Shown: positions 44,900-55,252 of the stretch, piece by piece
Layout of the letters: every line of letters begins with the position of its first letter
How positions within the stretch are numbered: the first letter of the stretch is position 1
Assembly: GCA_024364735.1 (NCBI GenBank)
Contig: JAGFNQ010005193.1
Location: 496,001 to 560,000 of the forward strand
DNA: 64,000 nucleotides
Origin: Boesenbergia rotunda
Lineage: Eukaryota; Streptophyta; Magnoliopsida; Zingiberales; Zingiberaceae
Direction of reading: 5' to 3'
Notes under the pieces: generated by a model
Database searches by the model: none
Told to the model about the DNA's origin: nothing
Seen by the model: the letters and a program-made list of their open reading frames with translations, nothing else
Program-made: the position numbers and the translations under genes

Positions 44900-45625
44900 T
44901 CAATCCGCATGTCAGCCCCGGGTACTCAACCCCATCACATATAAATTCAATTTAATTATGGGAAAATTTTCTCTTATTCTCCTTTGTATTTATTGTTTGT
45001 ATTTTCTGTTGTGTATTAATTTATTATAGATAAGCACATGATCAACAAACGAAGAATCACGGATCGTTATTCATCCCCCTCCAACATATACCTAATTAAT
45101 AAATTTTAATTCCTTGGTAAACCCTTTTTTTTCCCTTCACATTTTAGCAAACAAACTGTTGATTGGTTTCCATTTTAATTCTTGTATCCATAACCTAAAT
45201 AAATTAACCTATTAAAATTTGACTGCTGCATAAACTTATCTGAATTGAAAGTTAATTCCCTAAAAAAAAGTAATAATAAGCATACATCATCATAGCTTTA
45301 CATATATTATTTCAAAGTTGAAGAAGTTTAGTCATACTTTTTTTTTAAAAAAAATAGAATAATAATTAAATGTTTTTGAATACAAAAATCTCCAACAATG
45401 TACTAATTACTAAAGGAAAGAAACTTGTCGAATTTAGATTTTTATTGAGAAACAGAAATGTCTTTATATCTAGACATGGGACCCATAACGCTCTATTTGT
45501 TTATTAACCATGTGAAATTCTATATTCATTTATATATTCAAGAAATAGGAACATGGAGATTTAAATATTTGAAAGCGTGGGATATAATAATTCCCACGAG
45601 GATAATAACCTTCTCATATACGGCT
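44900..45625 (+). promoter_or_regulatory. SDR2 upstream region
   Basis: Collinear with 32160-32800: GATAAGCACATGATCAACAAACG, TTGATTGGTTTCCATTTTAATTC, AAATGTTTTTGAATA, AACAATGTACTAATTACTAAAGG, AAATGTCTTTATATCTAGACATGGGACC. A 72-codon frame (45458-45676) overlaps it and the 5' UTR but is conserved only as DNA. Confidence 0.65.
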
Positions 45626-45633
45626 TATAAATA
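45626..45633 (+). promoter_or_regulatory. TATA box of SDR2
   Basis: TATAAATA in GGCTTATAAATACG, 71 bp before the ATG, as in SDR1. Confidence 0.85.
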
Positions 45634-45696
45634 CGACAGAAGCGGGATCAATAACGAATCACCAAAATTTAATTAGAGATTATTAAGATATCTTCA

Positions 45697-47374
45697 ATGG
45701 AGAGGAGGTCTTTTTTTTAATCTGTTAAATTTTTGTGTGTGTTTTTTGATCGCCATTGTTAATTCATATGTAAATTATCTTTAAATCTCTATTTAAATCT
45801 TAAATTTTATTATCTATGTCAAAAAAAAAAAATCTAATCTTTGCATATAAAATTTTATTTAATTCAACTTTTTAATACATATCGATTTACTTAATTACCT
45901 TTATTATTTTTAGTTACAAAATGACAAAAATGATGTATCATTTCTTCTATATTCAATATCAATTAATTAGAATCTAGTATATTTTTTTTAATAACTTGAG
46001 TACGATTTTTTTTTTCAAACTAGTTGATCGAGAATCTATTTTGTTTCAATCTAGTTGATCGAGAATCGATCAGAGCTGCTACTCCAATCAATTGAGTAGC
46101 TCCGATTAATTAAAAATTGATCGATAATCGATTAGTTGTATTGTCATGAGAAAACATCATTCTTATTTCTTATAGGTACAAAAAAATAAGTATAATTTTC
46201 TCTAAATTTAACACATTTAAATTAGAATTTAATATATTTTCTATCAACTTGAATATAACTCTTTTTACGTTTGATCAATTGATTAGAAGTTATACAATCA
46301 ATTAGCTTAGGTTGAATCAATTGGTCATACTCAATTTAATAAAAAAATATACTAGATTTTAGTTAAATAATGCTGAATTTAAGCGAAATTATATTTTATT
46401 TCTGACTGTTTATATCTTAAAAAAAAAATCGACGATAATTAGGTAAATATGTAATTGAAACAAATTAAACTTTATGTAGGAAGTTAAAATAATTTCTTTT
46501 AGGGACTGAGACACAGGAGTTGAGTTTGTGCAGAGAGTTTAGGACAATATTTCCTTAATTAATCGACTCATCAGGCTTATTGACTAATTGACTCATCAGG
46601 CTCGAAGGCAAGGTCGCCGTCATCACCGGCGGTGCTAGCGGCATCGGCGAGGCCACTGTCAAGTTGTTCGTCCGCCACGGCGCTCATGTCATCGTCGCCG
46701 ACCTCCAAGACGAGAAGGGGAAGGCCCTCTGTGCCGGCCTTGGGTCCATCGACATTGCCTCCTATGTCCACTGCGACGTCCGGCTCGAGTCCGACGTGAA
46801 GCGCGCCGTGGACACCGCCATCTCCCTCCACGGCAAGCTTGACATCATGTTGAACAACGCCGGCATCCTCGACCCCTCCGGCAGCAGCATCCTCGGCGAA
46901 GACGACACGACCGCATTGTTCGAGCGGGTGATGGGGGTCAACGTGTTGGGAGCGCTGCTGGGGACGAAGCACGCGGGACGGGCCATGGTGGCGGCGGGGC
47001 GAGGCGGGAGCATCATAATCACGGCGAGCTTGGCGTCGGTGGTGGGGTCGCTGGGTTATCCGGTGTACACGTGCTCGAAGCACGCGGTGGTGGGGCTGGT
47101 GCGGAGCGCGGCGGCGGAGCTGGGCATTCACGGGGTGCGTGTGAACTGCGTGTCGCCGTTTGTGGTGGCGACGCAGATGACGGTGTCGCATTTTCAGGCG
47201 AACGAGGAGGAGCTAGAGGCAATGGGGGAGATGAACTCGGCTCTGAAGGGAGTGAGGCTGAAGGCGGAGGACATAGCGGAGGCGGCGCTGTTCTTGGCCA
47301 GCGACGAGTCGAGGTTTGTGAGCGGCCACAACCTCATGGTCGATGGAGCCGCCACCGTCACCAAAATATTCTAA
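45697..47374 (+). CDS. Short-chain dehydrogenase/reductase SDR2 (classical, SDR110C-like)
   Basis: Paralogue of SDR1 with the same structure: microexon 45697-45707 and exon 46600-47374, 261 residues starting MERRLEGKVAV. Rossmann TGGASGIG (13-20), Asp38 (ADLQD), NNAG (89-92), catalytic Asn118, Ser147, Tyr160, Lys164 (YTCSK). It keeps the usual Gly7 that SDR1 has lost. Differences from SDR1 cluster around substrate-side regions: GILDP against GTSDP after NNAG, GSLGYPVYT against GALGHPVYS before the catalytic Tyr, and SPFVVATQMTVSHFQAN against SPSVVATPLTVSHYQAS in the substrate loop. That suggests divergence in substrate use. Probable NAD-dependent cytosolic alcohol dehydrogenase; substrate unknown. 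Frame fully intact, TATA and AATAAA present, so probably functional. Confidence 0.92.
45708..46599 (+). other. SDR2 intron 1
   Basis: 892 bp, GTCTTTT...TCATCAG, same phase and ends as the 97-bp SDR1 intron but with about 795 bp extra between 45755 and 46545. The extra DNA is AT-rich and has clustered TTGATCGAGAATC/GATCGATAATCGATTAG motifs. No transposon ends were identified. Confidence 0.88.
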
Positions 47375-47392
47375 ATCCTTATCTTCTCCTTC

Positions 47393-47398
47393 AATAAA
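47393..47398 (+). terminator. SDR2 polyadenylation signal
   Basis: AATAAA 18 bp after the stop, as in SDR1. Confidence 0.75.
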
Positions 47399-47554
47399 GT
47401 TGGAACTAAAAATAATAATAAAAAATATAAATTACAGTCTTTAAAACTTATATATATATTTTAAAAATAATGTATGCAATCAATAGCAAATTGTAAAGGA
47501 TGGTAACAACCTCAGCAAGCCATGTCTACGTAGCTCTAGAAGTTGACGAGACCG

Positions 47555-47923
47555 GATCTTCTGTATCGGGATCTCCCCTGTACCCGTGTACCAACTCGTC
47601 GGCGATCGTCGACGAGTCGTCCGATCGACGATCGGACACCACCAATAATTTTTTATTGTCGTTCCGAATAAGATGATATCCTCGGAGAACGGTGAACCCG
47701 TCGAAATCGTCGCATCAGACGTCTCGTCGGATTCGACGGTGAATACGGTAACATTACAATTACGGCGATACCCGACGGGTTCACCGTTCTCCGAGGATAT
47801 CATCTTATTCGGAACGACGATCAAAAATTATTGGTGGTGTCCGATCGTTGATCGGACGACTCGCCGGCGATCGCTGGCGAATTGGTACACGGGTACAGGG
47901 GAGATCCCGATACAGGGGAGATC
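47555..47923. mobile_element. Foldback (long inverted repeat) element
   Basis: 369 bp made of two arms of about 140-150 nt that are near-perfect reverse complements, around a loop of about 65 nt. Outer arm starts CTGTATCGGGATCTCCCCTG, inner arm ends ACGGTGAACCCGTCG. The right end has one extra copy of GGGGAGATC against the left. GC-rich in AT-rich surroundings. The SDR1 3' flank lacks it. Open frames inside (91 and 114 codons) are mirror images of one another, hence repeat-derived. Mutator-type MITE is possible; no clear target duplication. Confidence 0.8.
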
Positions 47924-48008
47924 ACACCTGAATGTTCAAAGACCTTAATGGGGCAACCTCTCGATTTAGGTTGGCACGTTAATATTTTCAAGTTATATAA
48001 ATGAATAC

Positions 48009-50865
48009 TGTCAAAAATTAGTGCCCTAGTTGGAATTAAATAAACTTGGAGGGCCTTTTTGAAAAAAAAGCCAAAAACATTATTAAACCCTACTTTTCCT
48101 CTCTTTTATCCTTTTTTTTCTCCCGTTTCTTCCCCGTGCTCTCGCCTGACGCCGAACCCTAACCTTCTCTTCTTCCTCTACGCGATCAAGCCGACGTCTT
48201 CTTCTTCGCCTTCTTTTCGTCTTTCCCTGGTGTGATCGAAGACCCGGGTGGCTACAGTTTTCTCCTTCCTCCTCGTCCGCGCCGCGCCCACAAAGTCGAC
48301 GTCGCAACCCTAAGTCGTGCGGCGATCCTCCTTCCTTAGTCGCCGACGCCATCTTTCCCTTGTTCCTCCTTCCAGAGGCGATCGATCACCGAAATCCCGA
48401 GTCCCCTTCTCTGGCCGATCGTTGCTCATCCGCTACAGAGCAGCATCAACGCCCGACTGCCGACTTCCTCTACTTCGCGATCGCAACATCGCAATCGAAC
48501 GGGATCGCCTCCTTCCTGATCGTCGGTGCTGACACTGTAAGAATGGATTATTGTTGGCAATCCAATGTGTTAAGGTCTGATGATTGTTGGTATTCACCTA
48601 TGGGTCTGGTATCTTGTTGTGCCCTAATTTGGTTATGCCCTGAGTTTGGGAATCCCGGTTGGTGGTGTTGTTATCTTGTTTGTCTTTGCCTGCTGCCATG
48701 TGTTCTATGTAGACCTTGGTGTTGGTTGGCTGCTTGGATCTAAAGGTTACTGTTATAGTTTTGTTTTTGGTTTGAAGTTAAATTCAATTTGGGTAGCTCC
48801 TGTTAATTCTAGGTTTTAGATGGTTTTGCTTTAGGGTCTATGATAGTTAGTTGGAGTAGCTTCTAAATCTAAATCTGAGTTGTTCCAGATTGGTCATAGA
48901 ACCTGTTCTATGTGAGTTTCTATGTTGTGTATGGATGGGTTGCTATGGATAGAGAGGTTTTTAGCGGAAGAATCTGTGTTAGTTGTTGGGATGAGAATAG
49001 CTTTTGGTTCTATATGTTTGATTGTAGTTTTCCTTTTTGTTGTGTATACTTGGGATCTTGGCGCTAATTGATCTTATGGATGTTCATTAGTGATTGAAAC
49101 TCCCTGTCCTGCGAATTGTGAATAAATTGGGTTAAGTAGAAATTGTTCGTTATTTAGGAATTAATTGAATAAATGTTATAATTAGGATCTATCCTAATCA
49201 TGTTAGTATTTTATTTAGCTAATTTATTAATTTTATAATTATCTAAATTTTATCATTTATACAGGACTTTGATTTGGATTCATTTGGTTGATCATAGAAG
49301 ATCATCTTCGTTTACGAACTTCTATAATAAAAGGCGGATGCTTCTCCTTTGTATTCTTGTAGTTCGTTTACCTTAAATGCATGGCTTTTATGTCTGAATA
49401 GGTCTGCTTGACCTTGTTTCTTATTGTTTTTTATTTTATATCGCCTATTGATACTTTCTTTGTTTGACATTCGAATTTAATCGAAAATTCGTATCCGTAC
49501 AGTCTCTCATTGATTTTCCTTTTTGTAAAGTACCGCTCGTACGCGAGTACTTAGATGTTCATTAAACACTACTAGGATGGTTGGCTTTAGAGACACCCTA
49601 CCTAGTAGTTTAGTTCCATATTCATTGGTTTCTGGTTGGTTTCTGGTACTTGTTGTTTATATCGTTGTATCGTTGTTATTCGATTGTTTGTGCATTTTGG
49701 TATCATGCACCATACCTGCACCGTTGCGTACTGACGACTGTTGGGCTTTCATGTGGTTAAGCCGTCGTCAGTCATTTAGTTATTTTGTCACTCAACCACT
49801 TGTTGTGGTAGTTGCTAGAGTGGAAGCAACCGTCCTGTTACACCACACTCGACCACTCATGTACAGTGGATGTTGGAGTTGTAGGCAAATAGTTGACACC
49901 CTCACCGTTGTTTTTAAGGGATATAAGAGTTGTTGGTGGCTCCCCCTTTATCTTGGGGTTTTGGAGTAGTTGACTCCCCAACATCTTGTCTACTCGATCA
50001 CATGTATCAGTGGTATTCGTTGGAGTGCGTACAGTTGTCACAACCCTACCCACTCGGCCACACAGATGTGATGTGTTGGCGGCTTGACTGGCGTCAGGGG
50101 TCAACACATATCATTGCATCATATGCATCTATTACATTTATGCATTTTCTTGTGTTTATTGCATTTATATGAGCTATGGTTGTTGTATTTGGTTGACATG
50201 CATGTTTGTTGATACTATGTTATCTCGTATGTTTTCACGCTATTTTATACATTCTTTGATATCCTTTATTTCATAGAGACTGTATACCGTTGTTATCTGT
50301 TGCTTCTGTTGCTTCCTATATCTTTATGATGTCATGCAATTAATTAATCATATACCCGTAGAGTCCGTCTGGACTCACCACCCCTCTCACCTACTTTTGT
50401 TTCAGGTAGCAGGTAGATGCACTACTTGGAGCCAGGAGAGGATCCAGTTGCTAGTCACACGGTATCGAGTTTGTTTCCGTATTTGGTTTACTATCGCAGT
50501 ACTTTATTTCTGCGTTTTCGTTGTTTTCACATTTACTTCATGAACTGTTAGATGTTTTATTAGTCCGATATTGTCGTAGTAAAGGTATGTGCATTTTTGG
50601 ACTCATATTGGAGTTTCCTTTGTATTCGAACTTTCATTTAGTTTTATTTCTGCTAAAAGACGGTAAAGGTTTTGCGATGTTTAAGTTTTTTTATCTTTAT
50701 CATTCATATTGATATAAACTACGTGGTTGTGCCTTTTTACTTCTAGTTATGATGGTTGAGCCATCTTTTATGTGAGACTGATGTATTATTTGTCCCAACT
50801 TGTCCGCCGTACAGGGGAGATGTTGCCCGATTTTCGAGTAAGCATGTGCCTCTGGGGGTGTGATA
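48009..50865 (+). repeat. Gypsy/chromovirus-type solo LTR
   Basis: 2857 bp, TGTCAAAA...GTGTGATA. Matches 57170-62958 without that copy's inserts: shared segments include CTACTTTTCC, AAAGTACCGCTCGTA, CACTAGGATGGTTGGC, GCGGCTTGACTGG, TTTTGTTTCAGGTAGCAGGTAGATGC and GTCCGCCGTACAGGGGAGATG. No PBS or coding sequence is attached. Flanks AATAC (left) and GAGGC (right) do not match, unlike the other solo LTRs here. Frames of 127 and 130 codons inside are not supported as genes. Confidence 0.75.
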
Positions 50866-50869
50866 GAGG

Positions 50870-51235
50870 CGGTGGTCTGATTAATGGAACTGAGAGGTTG
50901 GGCGGGAGGGTCAAATTTGTAGAGCCAATACGGCGAATTGGTGGAGCCAAGATGACAGTTGAATTGGTGGAGCTGATAGGTTGAGCTGGAGGTTTGGATC
51001 GGTGGAGCCGATACAATTGTCAAATTGGTGGAGCTGAGAGGTTGAGAGGGAGTGTTGGATCTGTGGAGCCGAGACGACGATCATATTGACCGGAGCTGAG
51101 AGGTTGAGAGGGAGGGTCTGATCCATGGAGCCGAGATGTTGGTCCAATTGGTGGAGTTGAGAGGTTGAGAGGGAGGGTCGGATTCATGGAGCAGAGACGG
51201 CAGTCTGATTAGTGGAGTTGAAAGATTGAGCAAGA
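50870..51235. repeat. Minisatellite array at the start of block B
   Basis: About six units of the 60-66-bp GAGAGGTTGAG repeat, same as 35150-35640. Begins right after the solo LTR. Confidence 0.85.
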
Positions 51236-51546
51236 ATGATTGAGGTTTAACCGAGTCGAATGATGATCATATTAACTTATTTTAACTTTGATCTCCATCT
51301 CAACTTGACTATTGATCTTTTAATATAAGATGGAGGCTTCTAATACTCTTCCCCACAAATAAATTAATAATTAGACTATTGAACCATTCCTAATTTACTA
51401 GAGGCTGCAATTCTAACTGATGCATGTACTTTTTTTTCGCTTTCTTTCTCTTCTGATTGTACTTATAAATATCATTAGATTATATTACAGTTTGAGTCAA
51501 ATTACACCTCCAACTTAGTTTCCACTATTAGTTCAATCAAGCCTCC

Positions 51547-51788
51547 GGGGCTATGGTGCAGCGGTAGGACGACTAGTCGCTTTCCCAGTCATCCGCGGTT
51601 CGATCCCCAGCTACGGCGTATTTGCAGAAATTTTTCCTCCAAATGGGGCAAGAACCCTGGGGCGCTGGGCTTCTAGACCGGCCACTGCGAGCGCTTCCCA
51701 ATTTACCCTGGCGGCCGGTGGGAAACTTCCGTGAAGCCAAGCCGATCGCCCGAGGTTGGTTGGAAAAACCTCGTTAATTATTTTTTTT
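51547..51788 (+). mobile_element. SINE family 1, copy c
   Basis: 242 bp, box A (TGGTGCAGCGGTAGGAC), box B (GGTTCGATCC), 3' end with a T8 run. Perfect 22-bp target duplication at 51525-51546 and 51789-51810. Block A has the uninterrupted site at about 6489-6510, and block C also lacks it. Confidence 0.95.
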
Positions 51789-52541
51789 CTATTAGTTCAA
51801 TCAAGCCTCCATGAGATACCGAGTTAATTATCACTTAATAGATTCATAGAATTAAGTAAAGGTTGAATCTCATTAAAGTTGATGAATTACTTTCTCATAT
51901 GATGACTAATTTTGATTTCTTGATTTACTCTCTCTCAATGATGTGGGCCAGTCGCCTGAGAGGGGTCGAATACTTGATAGTACTGGAGAAGTCTAAATGA
52001 GTTACGATTGACCGGATACTTGACAGTCAGAAGTCTAATAGATAGTTATCAAGAGTAAAGTCCAAGTGAATTATGATTAATCTGATACTTGATGGTTGAA
52101 AGTATTGGATCGGTTTGGATAGGTTGGGGGGAGGGGTAAATAGTCTGCAATATAATGTTAACACTTTCTCTTACTAACTAACTAATAAAATGCACCAATT
52201 AATTAATCTAAATGAGTATCCTCTTACAAACTTTGAAAACTAAAAAAAAACAATGTAGAAAATCAATACAAAGTGTATGATTTAACTCCTAGCTCCAGAG
52301 TGATATTTATAGACGTTAGAAAAAAAGTACCATTGCTGATATGGCACTGGAGGCGTCTCCAATGTCATCTAGGGCATCCTCAATGGATAAAGTTCCATTC
52401 ATGATTCAACGACTCTACTGTGTTCGCCTTCAAAGTGATCTAAGGCGCCTCGGCTATTGTTCATCCGAGGCACCTCAGATGACACTTAGGGCGTCATGAA
52501 CATTGTTCATTTGAGGCGCCTCCAGTCTAATTTGAGGCGCC

Positions 52542-55252
52542 TAATAAGTACCATTTTATTGATTATTTTAGTTGCTAAAATCCATGTTTGACCCATGTTT
52601 TACTTGCTTAATTGTGAATTTACCCTAGGTCTAGGACTTATCTTTATTTTGGACTTAATTGCAAATCTTTACATATTTGAATTATTTGGCCACTAAATTT
52701 TTGATCTATTTTTGTAGGCATGAAAGGATCATGGACCTAGGGCATACTGGGTCAAACTTGAGTCGGAAGTGGACCCGGATCGAGTTATCAAGCTTCGGAT
52801 TAATCTGGGTCGTCCCATTCAAAAGCGGCTAGATCTGAGCCATCTGGGACCATCTGAGGCAATCCGAGCTAGGGTTAGGGTTGATCAAGCATCTGGATCA
52901 AGATATGAAGGTTTTATCAAAATCAGAGATCATTTGACCGTTGGATCGAGCTCGGAGGGTTCTAGACTGTCCATTCAAAGATTAGGTTGATCTGGACCAT
53001 CCGTTGCACATCTGGAGGATCCGAGCTACCACGAGGCAGATCCTGACTCTTGATCAACATCATCAAAGTTTGGTTCAGATCGGATAAGGATCAGCCGTTG
53101 GATTCTCTCAAAACAATCTGGCCGTTCATGTTTAAGTATTTAATCAGAATTTCCGCAGCTTTCAGCTTCGTCGCGTCTTCGCCGCAATAGTTTCAGTCTT
53201 CGATAGTTCTTCCGTTTTGCTCCAATTTTCTTCAATCTGAAGGCGTGACCCATCAATTCCGATCTTAGAGCAAGTTCCAGATCTTTGGGAAGCTGTTGCT
53301 GTGAAGTTTCCAGCCCTAAATTGCTCAAGAACAGAGCTGGTTGAGGTCTCATCAACACTGCCATTGATTGCCTTGAATCTGGTTTTGTTTCATCCTTAAT
53401 CAATCTGAGCTATCTGGAGGGGTTCTCGGGTAAGCTCGGATCATTCCCAAGCCATCAGAACAATTGGACAAAGCTAGATTGAGGAGATCGAAGGGGTTTT
53501 CAGATTTGAGCAGAGTTGAGCTGGTTTGATTCGCAGATTCAGTTTTCCCATCGGTTTGTTGAGTTTAGGGGTTCGAGGCTCTCCCTTGCGTGACGAACAA
53601 GGAGTTCTTGAGCTAAGAGAAGGGGTTGATGATAGATTCTTTAGTTAATTTCTGTTAAGTTGCTGTAATTTCGATTTCTATCATTTCTGTTCTGTTTTCA
53701 TATCAACTGCTCTAGCTGACTTTTCTGAATTGTTTCAGCTGTAATTAGGTTTCAGTTCTGAAGTTTGCAAGTATTGGATAGGTAGTTTGATAGTGAGCAA
53801 TTGAATTAATTTTAGTTTGCTTCGCATAGTTTAATTTCTGCAATTTCTTTAATCTGTTGCGTGTCAGTTTGCTTCTGCGTGCCAGTTCTATTTATGATTT
53901 TTGCAGTTCTTTCCGAATTCAGTTTATGTTTAGCTTTGATGCCTTGAATTAGAGACAACAATTAGTGCGATAATGCATAGGATCTAAGGGTGTTACGTAT
54001 CTAGATTCATTTCTACACTTTTGCTCAGTTGCAAGTCGGTTCCGCAATTGTATCAATTCTCAACTTTTGCGTTTCTGCAATTCAGCATATCAGTCTTCTC
54101 ATTTCAGCATCTGAACTTTGTCTCAAGTAGTTGTTAGTTCTCCTCCTGCATTCATTTATTGTAGCTGGTTTCATTCACAAAGATTTAGTATCAATTTCTG
54201 TGGTGTATCAGTTTGTTTACATCGAATTCCAATTCTGTTATTCAGTGCTCAATTCTGCAACTCAATTCATTTCTGCAATTTTTAGTTGTAGATGTTGAAG
54301 TTCGGATCAGTGAAGCTTTGCATTGGAACTTTATGGCAATTGAAATCAGTTTTCTTGCATGATTTTTACATCCAAATTCCTGCTACATTGCAATTCTGCA
54401 TATGAACTCCTGCACATTCATTTTCTGCATTGGTTTGTTTTTCGATTGGTTAGTCACGAGTTTCTGGATATTTCCATACCTGGGTACTTCTTTATTGACA
54501 GCATACCTTTCTAAGCTGCATTGATCAATTGAAAAGTTTGCAGTTAGTTCAATCGGTGGCACATTAGCTTCTCTCATCTTTGTCTCAAGTTGTTCAAGTG
54601 CTAGCACTTTGTATCAAGTTAAGCTTTGACACTTATTTTGTATCAGTTTGTCTATGGATTGCTTTGCATTTGGTTAGTTATGAGTGGTTAATCCAAAAGC
54701 AATTCTCTGCATTTAATATCAGCTCTTGGCACATCAGATTTTATTCTTGGTATCAAGTTGTTTCACTTTCTCACTCGGTATCAAGTCTTCATGCCCGAAG
54801 TTATGGTTATAATTCTGCATCAGTTTCAATCGTAATGGCTGCACTGTTTTGATTCAATTACTTAGTATGTTGAATGCAATTGATATAGAACTTGTTATTC
54901 TATTTGATTTTCTAAATCTGAAATCTACTTTGGTTTGATTGAGTTATAATTGGTTGAGTCTTCCATTGCATTTATCTAGCTTAAGTTTTGTTCATTAGTT
55001 TGGTTTCTTTTATTTTTCATTGTGATTTCATCTCTGAATTGCAAACCAACCCAATTATTTATTTGAAACCCAAAAACACACACGACACATAAATACAAGC
55101 TCGAATCACACAACATCAACTAGCCCTAGGAAAAATACGACCTGTGGCCCCTTTACTACGTTTTCATACTTTGATTGCAAAAAGGGTTTCCCGCTTTATA
55201 AATATCTAAATTTGAGACTCACACTTTCGTGACATCTAATCTGAGGGCATCA
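52542..55252 (+). repeat. Solo LTR, large Gypsy type
   Basis: 2711 bp, TAATAAGTACC...GAGGGCATCA (first T-A was probably T-G). Flanked by GCGCC (52537-52541) and GCACC (55253-55257), a 5-bp target duplication with one change. Block A at about 7250-7262 is the empty site (GAGGCCCCTCAAGAAC). The 3' part has GACCTGTGGCCCC and TTGATTGCAAAAAGGG, usual near the end of long plant Gypsy LTRs. No internal domain remains, so it formed by LTR-LTR recombination. No real gene inside: 73-90-codon frames lack domains. Confidence 0.85.

Noticed and set aside
47480..47948. 114- and 91-codon frames in the foldback
   Set aside because: The two are translations of the inverted arms of the same element.
48317..49969. 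71-130-codon frames in the Gypsy LTR as genes
   Set aside because: They lie inside LTR sequence, are not preserved in the homologous LTR at 57170, and have no domain.
52542..55252. Possible UTR or intron-rich gene, because of T-rich gene-like texture
   Set aside because: TSD, terminal sequence and exact empty site in block A show a solo LTR; no coding exon was recognised.
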